A stretch of 64,000 bases of DNA, from contig JBITNC010000001.1 of the NCBI GenBank assembly GCA_050084985.1, forward strand, positions 205,096,001 through 205,160,000, read 5' to 3'. The translations under genes were made by a program, and so were the position numbers. The stretch comes from Nageia nagi (taxonomy: Eukaryota; Pinophyta). Shown here piece after piece: positions 47,030 through 59,125 of the stretch. The notes beneath the pieces are model-generated. The model was given only the letters and a program-made list of their open reading frames with translations, searched no databases and was not told the DNA's origin. Position 1 is the first letter of the stretch. Every line of letters begins with the position of its first letter.

Positions 47030-50000
47030 AAACCTTTGCTATTACTACAATAACAAAATAATATACCATATATAAACTTAATTAGAATCATCAAAAATAT
47101 CAACAACATTAGCATTAGCCTCAAGAGGTTCTTGTATAAGTTGACAAAGATCATATGGTTTACTAGGAAGTTTTTTCTTGAGCCTTTATGGTAGGGTACA
47201 GCCTTTATTTTTTCTATGGTGTTCACACATTATGTGACATCGCTCAAAAAATCCTAACTTCCATAGGCTAAAATTTGAATATCAGGACTATTATCTTTCA
47301 ATGCAGGAACATTGAGCAATATAATAGGTGGCTTGAATCTCATTCCAACCCAATCTATAAAGTATATCCTTAATATTTCCATTATAGTCAAGGATCTCTT
47401 ATGAATCCATAATAAATTATTTGGGGAATTGATTTCTAACCTTTTGCTTTCCAAACACTAAAAACTCCACCTAATTCTAGCACTATTGATAGCCTGATCC
47501 AAATATCTTGTAAAGATTTCTTGACACTCTTTTAGAAACCTCTCCACTACACCTTGGTATCTAGGTAAGAGATGTGGCTTTGAAACAAGATTTTAAAGTA
47601 TACAACCAAGGTATTAGGGTAGAATATTTCCATCCTTTAAAATAATTCTAATTCTTATTTCCATTGCATTTTATTTAATATCATTGAAGAAAAATATCTT
47701 ACTTTTACTTCTCCAATAAATAAATTAGGAACAAACTTAGCATTAAATAGAAGGAAGAAACCATGCATGTAACACTCACACATTAGAAAATTGTCATGCT
47801 CTTTAGCCTAGGATTAACCTTCAAGAAACTCATCACTATCTTCCATCAAATATGTTAGCTTTTTTTGATTCTATCAACTCTCCATCTGTAGCACCGTTCC
47901 TTATGATACATGTTGTAAATCATAGAGGGATTTCAAAGCTATGTGAATGCATAAAACATTTTACAAACATCAAATACAACCTTCTTAATCAATTTTATAT
48001 CTTTAGTATTATGTTTCAAGATCAACATTTCCTTATTTAGCTCTTTATTATTTAGGGTAAGACTTTCTATGAACTCCTTCTGTTCATCAAACAATTGAGC
48101 TAAAGTCTAATTTTGTTGTACAAGCATATCATGCATTGCATATAATTTTTGTAGTAAATATTGTGCATCAATTTTATTCTAAAAAATAATGGCTAATTCA
48201 TATTTAGTCTCCTCTAACTTCTATTCTAATAATATTGATTTCCATTGTTCTTCTTCCAGAGCATCAATTAATTCTTCCTTAATGTCTTTTTGCTTTTGCA
48301 TAATATCATTTAATTTCTTTTGAAGGTATTCAATCAAATATTTTTATCTCTTAAGTATGGTATTCTCTTATACTATCTCTATACACATTTTTATAATATT
48401 TTGGTGCTACTCCTTAACCTTCATGTTTTCCTTCTCCAATTTGCCATTCACTTCTTCCAAAACTTTCAACTTTAGTAATAGTACCTAAATTGAAGTTTTC
48501 TCGCTTGAATGAGGTTGAATGATTTCCTTAGATAACATTTCTAATGAACTTGAGGTGGAAGATTTGTTATGATCCTCCTACATTAGAATATCCTCATCCT
48601 TAACTTCCATGTCCTGAATGTCATCTCAAGGAGCATCATGATAATGAACCTCATTATCAGGGTCATCCAATAGGGTTTCCTTTTTTCCCAATTGAGCTTT
48701 AGGGTTAATTTCTTAGCTGGTATCTTATTGAGATTATTAATTCCTCATATCATCAATTCATTCCTCATTAAGCTACTCTTCATCTCCTATTTCAATGCAT
48801 GGCCTCTTACTTAAAGTTCTTGATTCTTTAGAGTAAATATTTTCCTTACCCTTCCTTCTTCAAAACAAATAAGGACTTTCATCATAATTCCCTTCATTAT
48901 TGCCTAGGTTAATTTATGTTCTTATGCATTCTAAATTAATATCAATTTTAATCTTATTTGAGCTACTCACTTCCTATTTTGGTACCTTTACTATAGGGGT
49001 CAAAGAAACACTATGTTGAGGAATATTTAAGGTTTTTAGTAAATATTTGATGTGGAATTTAGAGGTCCTTATTTCAACTATGATATTCTCAATAACCCTA
49101 TCAATTTATTTATAAGGTACTACTCTTAGGTTATCAAGAAGTAGATTAGACTTAATTATCTCAAACATCACAAATTATAGAGTATAAGTGCATGTGGGGT
49201 TCACCTTGATTTGAGCTCTAGAGTTTTCAAAATGTGCATCTTCATTTGTGTGACTAGGGTTTCTAGGTTGAGGGCCAAACATAGGGGATTCATTAGGATC
49301 CTCAAGTTATTTTTCCAAAAATGATTTCTAAATCCTATCTCCATTTTCTTAGTTAATACAATATTCCTAACATAGAAGAGTAATCAACCCATTATATTTG
49401 ATAGACTCAATTTTATTCTTTTTACTCTTTCTAAATTTGTATACAGTTTGTTGTAAAATTTGCTATAAATTTTTTGGAATGTTATAAACATAGGATGGAC
49501 CATACCTTAAAGAAATTAATAATTTGGGGTGTTTCCCAAGTGAGGTGGTGAACTGGTCTTCATAAGTATTATATCACATGACCCATTGAGCTACCAAATT
49601 CTAATGGTGAGGTAAAGTTCTACATTGAATTTTTTGGATATGTTCATTAGTCACATATATTTTTACATATTTTTCTTCCAATGTATGGAATTTATATGGC
49701 AAAGCTTTGTAATGGTATCTTTCCAAAAGATCCTTGCCATGCATGGGGAACCCATATATGTTACTAATCACTTCCTGAATGACTGGAATGGTCTATCCCC
49801 TAATGGTAACAAAATTAGCTTCAAAATTCTCCAAAAAATTGAAAATTAAGTTTGCATCAAAGCCCTAAAATTTCTATAAGAAGGGAATCCACTAAGCTTA
49901 TTCAAAATTTTTGACCACCTCCCTATTTCTCTATAGTTTATTAATACTACATGGTTTTTCACATTTATTTAGGGTCATGATTATTGAGTACACTATGGGG

Positions 50001-50230
50001 ATGATGAAAATAGCTCCTCTATAGATGAATACATACCCAAAAATAATAACCAAAATAATTATTAGTATGAGTGCTATTACTAGGATCATGCATGCATTTG
50101 AAGTTAAGTTGGCATCCATAAAACTATTTTATCAAAGCTCTAGAGATGCACTTTATATGTGTCTAATCATTTTCAAATGTACCTTCATTCCACATCATCA
50201 CTTCACATATGATCACACATATTAGACCAC
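47030..50230 (-). pseudogene. extra-ORF remnant of element E (coiled coil)
   Basis: Minus-strand remnant with a similar make-up to the extra ORFs of D and F. An N-terminal part lies near 49850-49400, with pieces such as MGSPCMARIFWKDTI. A low-complexity part follows at 49000-48600. The coiled-coil stretches at 48500-48000 include FKRN/LNDIMQKQKDIKEELIDA-type helices at 48335-48270. The C-terminal part at 47454-47014 is open in two pieces (LEINSPNNLLWIHKRSLTIM; MNTIEKIKAVPYHKGSRKNF). Stops and frameshifts are many. No reverse transcriptase or integrase is seen beside it. Confidence 0.45.
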
Positions 50231-50239
50231 CTTTTGAAC

Positions 50240-51589
50240 CCTGAGATAAACTAACATACCATCATATTTTATTTATTAATTATTATTGATTGGTATAATG
50301 TAACCTCAAAGGGTTTGGTCTAGTCAAGTTCTCCATTGCTTGCAATAGTAGGTTCCTTAAGAGAGTAGAAAGTGGTGGGGATGCGTTTATGTTAGTTTTC
50401 TACTCAATATTTGAGTTGTAGGTTGATTCCTAGAAATTATGAAGGTTGAAAGTAATAGGAAAGAAATAAAAGGCAAAGAGTAACATGAAAGAGATGAACA
50501 CATTAAACTAAAAGTAAACAAAAACTATGTAGCCTAGGCATTGTAGCATAGGTAGCAATCCATAACCAAGACCAAGAATAACTAACTATCTTACCCTTAG
50601 GGCCTCATAATCACAATGCACAACCATAACTTAAGACATCATTCCATACATAACATTCACAAAGTGTAACAAACAGCCACTTGTTGCAAAGGGAAAAACA
50701 TTATCAATTTACATTATCATATATGAAAGTATCTTACAAACTTGGGCAAATTTGCTAAAATGTATGACCTTTAGGAATTATAATAGTCCATTGATTATAC
50801 ATTTACATCCCAAATGAGTGGTTGTATATTATTAATATACATAAATACTCCTCTTGATTGAAAATAATAAGAAAAACTATTTACAATTAATATTACAATT
50901 GTGTCAAATTACATAGTAATCAAGTACCAACAACACCATAGTTTGGGAATTTGAAATTTTTGAGCTATTGTATTGATTGAGCCACAATATTTCTCATTTT
51001 TCATTGAATACTTTCTCTTGGTTCTATAATTTATTAAATATGCACTTGTGTGTAACTTGATTGGTATGATCTGACACTATGCTCTATTGGTAGCTATCTA
51101 CTTCTTCATAACTTATTAATGATTAGCATTGTATTTTTGGTTGCATAGAATAATGAGGGAAATGAACAATATATCATTAAATTCTAAGAATAAAATGCTA
51201 CTATCATGTACAAATGAGTTGTAGTCAACACATTGAAAAATCCCCAAGGGTCAAACACTTATGATCAAGTGGAATCGAGTGTTACTTCTTACCCATAATT
51301 CTTCTTTCAGTTTGGCAGGTTTTGTCTCTCCTTGTCATGCTGTAGTGATGATTAGCTTATCTTAGTACCTATGGATTTTAGGCAAAATATGTGACATCAT
51401 TATTTGAAATTAGCAAGCTTTGTTTGATTATCTTCATGTAGTATTTCTCACTATTCTTTATCCCAAGACCTGTTGATTTCACTCAAAAATGGTGATGTTA
51501 TTAATGAAAATTGGCAAGATGTAATTGATTTATTTGCAACATTTCTTGCAAATTTTGATTATTGGGTTAAGAATTTTTGAATAATGGTT
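50240..51589 (-). other. non-coding leader of element E
   Basis: 1.35 kb between the primer site and the first coding-like sequence. I see no gag, protease or reverse transcriptase motif on either strand. Short open frames near 49931-50225 overlap on both strands and look like chance. Confidence 0.45.
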
Positions 51590-51604
51590 GGCTCTAATAT
51601 CACC
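51590..51604 (-). other. primer-binding site-like sequence of element E
   Basis: On the minus strand GGTGATATTAGAGCC directly follows a CA dinucleotide. It resembles the initiator tRNA-Met site TGGTATCAGAGCC with a short insertion. It implies an LTR starting at 51605 and running right. Confidence 0.5.
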
Positions 51605-51800
51605 TGCTATATAGCAACTAAACCTTTTGAATTAAAATACCTAAGACTCACATATACATAAATAGTTCCCAAATACTGACAATACTTGAAACTCTTTAGA
51701 CTTGAGATAATATTTACAAAAAGGCTAAATACATGTGAAAGGGGATAAGGAAGTGGGAGTTAAGAATTATTTATTAAAAATAATGAAATAATAAAGAATG
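51605..51800 (-). repeat. partial 5' LTR of element E (right border unknown)
   Basis: It begins TGCTATATAGCAACTAAACC beside the primer-binding site. Coding-like sequence of element F starts soon after 51850, so only about 200 bp can belong to this LTR unless it is interrupted. I found no matching copy elsewhere in the window. Confidence 0.35.
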
Positions 51801-51849
51801 CTAAAGCACTATCCCATTCTCAGAATGTAATTTTGGAAGAATACAATCT

Positions 51850-54800
51850 TTTAGTGGCTCTCATAGTCTTTGCCTGCTAGAGAATAGAACCCTTTACTTG
51901 TTGCTCTTGATCATTGATTTAGATGAGGCTTTCATGGGAATATCTAGTGGAGGCACAAGTTACATAGGGAGGAAAGGTTGAATATTTTTGTTCAACTCCT
52001 TGAGGTCTTGATAATAAATTTGTGATAAAATATAGGAGTCTTGTATCTTCACCATATCTACTCTTAACCTTGGTAGAACACTCTCTAGCCTTCTTGCATG
52101 TAGGAATCTCACAATTGCCTCCTTAGTGAGTTCATTTAATTATTGAAGATCTAAGATTTGTTTTTCAACAAAAGATTGTTCAAAGAATTGAATGTTATTG
52201 GCTACCCATCTAGTAGTACTATCTTGTACATCTTACTCCTCCCATAATTTGGGATCTTGTAATTCAATTAAAGAATTTGTTGAGAAAGCCTAGCTCTATT
52301 TTAAGTTGGTGTTTATTAATATCCATATGGAACACCAAATTTTGGAGTTCACATATATCTCAAATTCTTCTCAAATATGATTGCCTTGGTTTGGGAGTGA
52401 TGGCAGCTATATCATTTTTAGTTAGAGCTCTCAACCAACTTTGCATTCTCTCAATTACTAACCTTGGTATTTATAGAATCATTCTATGAAGAGAAATTTA
52501 TGCATTGAATTGCTTGATGCCTTGTTCTATCTTATCTTTTAACAATTGCAAGTGTGATAAAGCCATCATCTTCTCTCTAATTTTCTCCACTAAGGACTTC
52601 TTGAAGCTTTTTATGAGTAGCAATAATTTTGTATTATCATCAGTAAGTACTTTATTAGCTACCACTATCTTTTGCAATTATGCTTCAATTTACTTGGCCT
52701 TTTATCCATCTACAACTGTAGCTTAAGCCTTAAGATCCTAAATCAATTTATTTACACTTTCTAACTCAACTCTCTTTTCTTCTAGGTTCTTCTCAAATTT
52801 TGATTTTTACTTGTCAAGCTTTGTAAGCAGTTCTTTATTTTTGTTCTACAACCCTACGATGGTTTTGTCCTTAAGGGAGCTATCTTTTCTATATTGATCT
52901 ACCTTTTTATTCAATTTATCTACCTTAGTGTTCATGGCCTAGAGGCTTTTTCTAGCTACCATTGAAGTATTTACAAGAATTTTGGATTGATCTATAACCA
53001 AAGCACTCTACATATTTATATTAATAATGGCCATGGGAGTAGTATCCAATTATCCTTCTTTGAAAGATATATGTGCAATTTTAATATCTTTAATTTTTGT
53101 TACTTTACTCAAAATTTTTAACTATTACTTAGGGAGAATAAGAGGTTTGTTGACAAAAGTTTCCCAATCAATGGGCTCTACAATATATGTGGAAAAAATA
53201 GATTTAATCTCCTCTTGGGAGGCTATAGGAATCAAAGAATGTTGAGGATTATTTACACCTGATCTAGATGCTATGATCTACTGAGTGGGTTTTAGCTTCT
53301 TTGTAGGTGTTGAGTCTAGATTTTTTGCCTCTTTTTCCATCCATTGCTAACTTCTTATTCATCAATAGCCTTTTCTATTAGTTCATAGTCTCTCTTATTC
53401 CTAGACTCATCATCATCATCCAGTCCACCTTTGAGTGCAACTACTGCAAAACTACCCATTCCAAGAATGTTCCCCCTACCTTGTTGAGTTTTCATCTCCT
53501 ATTTTTTTGGGACTTCCTCTTGGGTAGTAATACTTGTATCTTGAAACTCTTGTATTCCTTCTGCATCAAAGATTTTTATTTCTTTTACAATAACTCCTTA
53601 CATTTCTTTAATAATTTTGGGAGCATGAGGTGAAGTTCTTTGTGATTAGGATTGCATAATGCAGGGTTTCATTACCAATGTTTCTTCCTTTTCTAGGGTT
53701 TGTTATTTTTGGGCTAGGGTCCAAATTCTTCTTTAATTTTTTAGAGAAGACTCCTAGGAAGTAGTGATAGTATCTAATTATTCTTGCTTACTCTTTGTGG
53801 ATGATTCTTTTAAACTAGAAGGTTCTCCAGCCTCTATTATTTTAACCATTGTAATTGATTTTCCTTGAAAATTATGAGGAAGGGGTACGCCTAACTCTTG
53901 CAAGGGGTCTTTAGAGTACTCTAAATCCTAGTATTTGTCATAACCAAATTTGCCAAATAATTCATTTTCAATATGATTATTTTTTATGGTGTATTCAAAT
54001 CTAAAATTTGTGAAATAATGAACTTTATTAGGCCTATAGTCCAAATTTGTCAACTAGTTGGGGACCTCCAGGCTCAAGATAAAATCTTGTTACCTATTTT
54101 CTCAGTTCTTGTATTTTTTAATTCCTTAAACCATCATATAAGCCTTATTTAAGGATGCAAATTCCCATTCAAGGTACATTATAGCATCCTATTCATTTTT
54201 ATTTACAAAATATTAGACATGGGGTATATGCTCATGGGCAAAGGATGGATGCTTCTTACCTGACCTTATGATTTTTTTCATTTCCCCTAAGGGGTCATAC
54301 ATCCAAGGGGCTTTTTCCATATCTAGTTTAAAATTTTGAACAATGAATTCTGCTATACTATCTTTAAAACCTATCTCTAATAAATTGAAATTTTTAGTAG
54401 TAGCCTGTATGTCTATAATAGATTTAAAAATACTTCGAGACCCATACTTGGTCTCTATGGCACATATTTTCCTACCCATCTCTATAGAATATAATTGAGG
54501 AGTTACATATTTAGGCAAGAAAAATAGTTTTTCAAAGTATCCATACCTTATAATTATGATGTGATTCTTGAGAAAATACCAATCACCAATTTTATTTCCT
54601 CTTTATAGCTCTTAGATAGTGCTCCTATGTAGCCTACTAGGAAGCCTTTCTATCATAATCTACATTGTTATTACATACAATTTATCCATAAATTCATAAT
54701 ATGATCCATGCAATTTGGTTAGTATGGGAACTCTCAAATTGATTGGAGATAATGAACTATTTGGGTTGATTGGATAGACTTGCAACATAGCTTCCATAAG

Positions 54801-55715
54801 CATTTTGCGATTCTAATGGACTAGGAGCCACCAAAGATATGAAGAATATCTGAAATCTAATTTTTTAATTTTGAAAAGACATCTTCTTATCTCATTAGAG
54901 ATAAAAATAGGAAAATCATATTAGAAGTGTGCCTCTATAATATTATAAGCCATATGCATCATAGCTTCATTTGTTTCAATCTGGGTCTTCTTTCCTAGAA
55001 TGAATGCAAATGCATGTAGCACCTTCCTATCTTGTCTCTTCTTAAACAGGGTGATTTCATAGCTAGGGTAGAGCTTTGTAACTCTATTTCCCTAATACTT
55101 TTCATCAATCCACTTCAACATTTCATCATCATTTCTATAAAAATCATCCTTTTCATGCTTAAGATCAATATACTTTTTCATGTGAAAGGTCCAATCAGTT
55201 GGGACTACAAATGCTTCAATGATAGAATTAGGAGAGTAGTCTAGCATGAGTTTAGGTTTTGAATTGGACTTGCCTTCCTATTTTTGGTCTTTAAAAACTA
55301 CTATCTCATAACCCTATTGGCTATTCCTATTTTCCATCAAATACAATAGCTCAAGGCATGTGGATGACTCATAGGAAATATAATAGGCAAGACCATGGTC
55401 AATCATGAAATATTTCCTTGAATGTACAAGGGTATTTCCTTTACTTGCAACTTTGGGCTTCATGTGATACCACATTGGCTTGCCATGTATCCATATGGTT
55501 TATTACCCCCATCTTGATCTAGTTCACTTCAAGAGTATTTTATAGGTACTCATTTGAGAGAGCAATCAAATTAGCATCAACTTGCTCAGGTTCCTCTTGA
55601 GTCAATGGTTTGGTTTCCTTCATGGTATCTTCAACTCTCTTTGATCCTTGGGTTTTCATTTGGAACTTGAAAATACACTTCGTAAGGCCCTGTAACTCTA
55701 TCATTTCTCAGTCAA
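51850..55715 (-). pseudogene. extra ORF downstream of pol in element F (unknown, coiled coil)
   Basis: Same strand and same place as in element D: directly after integrase. A frame starting near 55709 reads MIELQGLTKCIFKFQMKTQG. A further piece near 55240-55080 contains DWTFHMKKYIDLKHEKDDFY. The longest open part (54518-54213, 101 codons) includes EMGRKICAIETKYGSRSIF and LEIGFKDSIAEFIVQNFKL. It is followed by an acidic and Ser/Lys-rich linker (54000-53350). Heptad-like helical segments then run to about 52550 and a C-terminal part ends near 51900. The N-terminal half looks globular. No homologue comes to mind. The likeness to D and E is in layout and composition, and alignment is needed to prove it. 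Confidence 0.55.
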
Positions 55716-56239
55716 TATGCTTTGTGAAATCTATGCTTAGCTTATTAGGAAACGTGTGCTCTAAAATGGTTAAGTGTTGAATAGGGAAGTAAGAGATGTA
55801 TTTTATTTGGTCAAGGTTGGAGAAGGATATGCTATTAATGGTAGTTAATGCTAGAAAATGTTGAGGTTTGAGCAATATATAGATTGGTGGATAATAGGTA
55901 AGAATGAATTAATTTGGAGTACACCAAATTGAAATTGAGGTAAGGCTTGGCAATTTGAGAGATGTGAGAAGATCTTAACTTAAATGCTAAATCAGATGGT
56001 TGACGACTTTGCAATGTATTAATGCTAACTTCATATCATGCCAATTTAACACTCAACATTTAATAGCTACCTAACATATTAGGGAATGTGATAGTCTTAA
56101 AGAATGTACAAATAAAAGATAAAATAATAATTAATAAATTTAAATTAATTTTTTTAAAAAGGGATGTATTTACACTATACATTTTTTCGTGGGTGTTATG
56201 AAATCATTGTATCACCTGATAATGTTTCAAATAGATCCC

Positions 56240-57300
56240 ATTAACTAGGATCGATAGCTCATGGGACATGATGATATCTTTCAACTTGAATGAATTATTT
56301 TGCATGGATTGAGTGATGATATAAAGCCTACTCCATAAAGAATCAAACTTTTTATGTTTCTTAAGCTTTGCTATTTCCTCATTCCATTTGAAGACAATGT
56401 CTCCTATTTTAAACTTTACCCAGGAAGAATTTTTTTATCAAACTATTTTTTTACTATTTGTTGATGATGCTAGAACAAATTATATGCTTTATTTCAATCT
56501 TCTTCTAGCTAGAGGAGATGATTTAACCTAGCTTGCAATAGTTCAAAGTCATAATCTTCCATTTCTTGTAGAATTTTTAATACCGATAACTCAAGGTGAA
56601 TTGGCAACATGGGTCTTTTACCATATAATAATGCATAGGGATATGTCTTAATAGCTGATTTGATACTAATCCAATCTACCCATAATGCATAGTCTAATTG
56701 TGTATGCCATTGTCTAGGATTCCCTTCAATTGTTCTTTTGATAATCCAAGTTAGGTTCTTATTTGTTGAATAAGCTAACCCATTACCTTGTGGGTAATAA
56801 TTTTAAGAGAAGAGCTAGTAGATCTCGTATTTAGCAACAAAGTCATACAAACTAGCCTTGATGAATGCAAAACCATTATCTAAGATAATAGTCTATGGGA
56901 TTCCAAAGTGAGTGATTATTCTCTTAATCATTTCTATCACTCCATCTTGATCTATATTTTTACATGGCATAGCTTCCAACCATATAGTAAAATAATCTAT
57001 TGTAGTTAGGATAATTGTGGCCCACTAAAGAATTAGTATTTATGACACCAATGAAGTTGAGACCCCATTGTTGGAAAGGTTCATAACCACCATAGGTTTA
57101 AGAGGCATAGCTTCTTGCCTTCTTTTTTCCATAAATCTACTACACTTTTCACATTATCAGGAAATCTTGAATGAATTCTAAAATATGGTAGGCCAATAGT
57201 ACTCAACTTGTAATATTTTTGTTGTAGTAGTTGGTCCATTGTAATGGCCCCTAGAAAATCCATAGTGAAATTCATGCAATATTCTTTAGGCCTCATAATG
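56240..57300 (-). pseudogene. gypsy integrase of element F
   Basis: The core begins near 57080 (FQQWGLNFIGVINT), continues as LTTIDYFTIWLEAMPCKNID near 57000 and TIILDNGFAFIKA near 56870 (second catalytic Asp), and then GNGLAYSTNKNLTWIIKRTI near 56780. In that segment the catalytic Glu expected in the (Q)ANGQVE-type motif is not evident. The C-terminal module at 56370-56310 reads FDSLWSRLYII, where GPY is usual. Stops are present but the fold is easily recognised. Confidence 0.82.
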
Positions 57301-57309
57301 AGTTACATA

Positions 57310-58400
57310 TCTTAATAGGGTTTGATCAAAATTTTTCTTATAGAGATGATCATCTACCATCATAAACTTCAAAGCATGCAACCTGCATCTCCTTCTCTAA
57401 AATCTATCCAAAGATTCAGGACATTTACTAGTTTGAAAATAAAAAATAATTTGCCTAATCCAATCACTTTCTTCATTAAGGTGCTATTCATCCTCTTTGA
57501 TAGCAATCATGTGAGAAGATTCTTCTATATTTTCACATAATGCCCAACCTTTGATAAGTTTAGTTGGTTTAATTTCTACATCATACTCCATTATTTTAGT
57601 AATCCAACTAATGTTTCCTTCACCCATGTCTCCTTGTATAACATAATTTCTTACTTTGGATGAATAGTAAATATAAGGATCTTCTTGTGGGACACATAAT
57701 GCTTGAATTTTTTAAGTCCTTTCATAATAGAAAACACTTGTTATTCAATAAATGAAAACCTTTTTTTTATGTTGATGCAATGTTTAAATATGAAAGGTAA
57801 TAAGATGTTCTTCTTTCTTGTCATCTTTCTATGCTAGAATTGCAATAATGCTTTTTTTTGCTCCATATGCATACATGATGAAATATTTTGACATATCAAG
57901 ATTTTATAGAATAGGATCTTTTGTAGTAGCTTTTGTAATTTCTTGGAAGGCTAGCTTTGCTTCATCTAATTAAGAAAATACATCTTTCTTTAACATTGAG
58001 GTGATTGGGATATAAGTTCTGAAAAATCATTAATGAATTTTATAACAAAATTGATTTGACCAAGGAATGATTGTAAGGCTTTCTTGTCGGAAGGGATAGA
58101 TAATGATTCAATAGCTTTTACCCTATCAAGATCAATTGCTAATTCCTTCTTTGAGATAATATGAGCAAGTAACTTTCCTTAGTTAACCATAAAAATAGAC
58201 TTTTTAGGATTGATTGAAATCCCAAACTATATATGTTTTTGAAACACTTATGTAGACATCGAAATATGATCCACTTATACATTAAAAAATCAAAAGACTT
58301 AAAATGTTGATGAATAGGATACAATTGTTGGAAATCAGTAAAGGTCATTGGCATCCACTTATGATCATCAGTGAATCTACAATGGAAAAATCAAAACTCA
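57310..58400 (-). pseudogene. gypsy reverse transcriptase end and RNase H of element F
   Basis: The reverse transcriptase-RNase H connection at 58230-58040 reads FGISINPKKSIFMV, GKLLAHIISKKELAIDLDRV and LQSFLGQINF, a hallmark of gypsy pol. RNase H pieces follow to about 57550, then a linker to the integrase zinc region near 57250. The catalytic reverse transcriptase motifs upstream are not found. Homology fades near 58300, before element G starts at 58635. Confidence 0.75.
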
Positions 58401-58634
58401 AAAAATAGAAGATGAACTGTAAGTTTCATCCTCTTTGCAAAAGTATGGATAGAGAGGGTTAGTCATTACCTACATTGTCACTAGACATAAAATTCCTTTG
58501 GTTATTTCAAGTTGGTGATAAACTTTGACTCCCCCTTTTCAACCTTCTAGAATTCCATAAATGCCCATTAAAAAAATTTATAAATACATGAGGCAAATAG
58601 ACAAAAAGAAGGATGAAAAAATGAAGTAAACTTG
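58401..58634. other. short unassigned stretch left of element G
   Basis: It contains GACTCCCCCTTTTCAACC near 58530, which looks like a purine tract of a minus-strand element followed to the left by possible LTR sequence. This would mean that another element end sits between F and G. I could not confirm an LTR. Confidence 0.3.
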
Positions 58635-59103
58635 TGTTGCTAAAATGAAAATAGAATTGTGAGGTTTATTTTAGTTTGATTATTGTTAAATGATTTTATT
58701 AATTATGTTAAGATTTTAAAAATGTACAAGTATATTTTATTGTGCTATTTGAGCATGTGTGTAGGATTCACAGGTGTTAAGATGCAACATAATTTAAAGG
58801 CATCAAAGATACAAATGATAAAAGCCAGAACTTGAGAGAGTGATTCAAATTAGTCATAAAATTTGAAATCACATAATCACTAGTGATTTCACCAAAGTCA
58901 CCAATATTCTAATAAGGGTCATTGACGACCATCCATCCATATAGTTTATTTTATATATGCATTTTGAGAAAAGCCCTTTCACAAGGTAATTGGATCTAGT
59001 GATTTGTAATCTATAATATCGAGGTCTTCTAGAAAATTAATAAAATTTTAGTTTGTATTAACTATATTTATATTTTTTGCTAATAAGATTGAGTTAACTA
59101 ACA
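58635..59103 (+). repeat. 5' LTR of element G
   Basis: It starts TGTTGCTAAAATG (an alternative TG lies at 58633) and ends GTTAACTAACA, four bases before the primer-binding site. The end is well supported by that site. The start is approximate because the 3' LTR is outside the window. Confidence 0.6.
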
Positions 59104-59107
59104 TTTT

Positions 59108-59125
59108 TGGTGCTAGAAGGAGGGC
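59108..59125 (+). other. primer-binding site of element G
   Basis: TGGTGCTAGAAGGAGGGC directly follows TTTT after the LTR end. The TGGYGC start is typical of gypsy elements of the Athila/Tat type, which often have TGGCGCC. I do not name the tRNA. Confidence 0.7.

Noticed and set aside
49931-50225. Overlapping open frames on both strands, one hydrophobic (possible membrane protein)
   Set aside because: Both are about 60 codons in low-complexity AT-rich DNA and overlap in antisense. No family resemblance.
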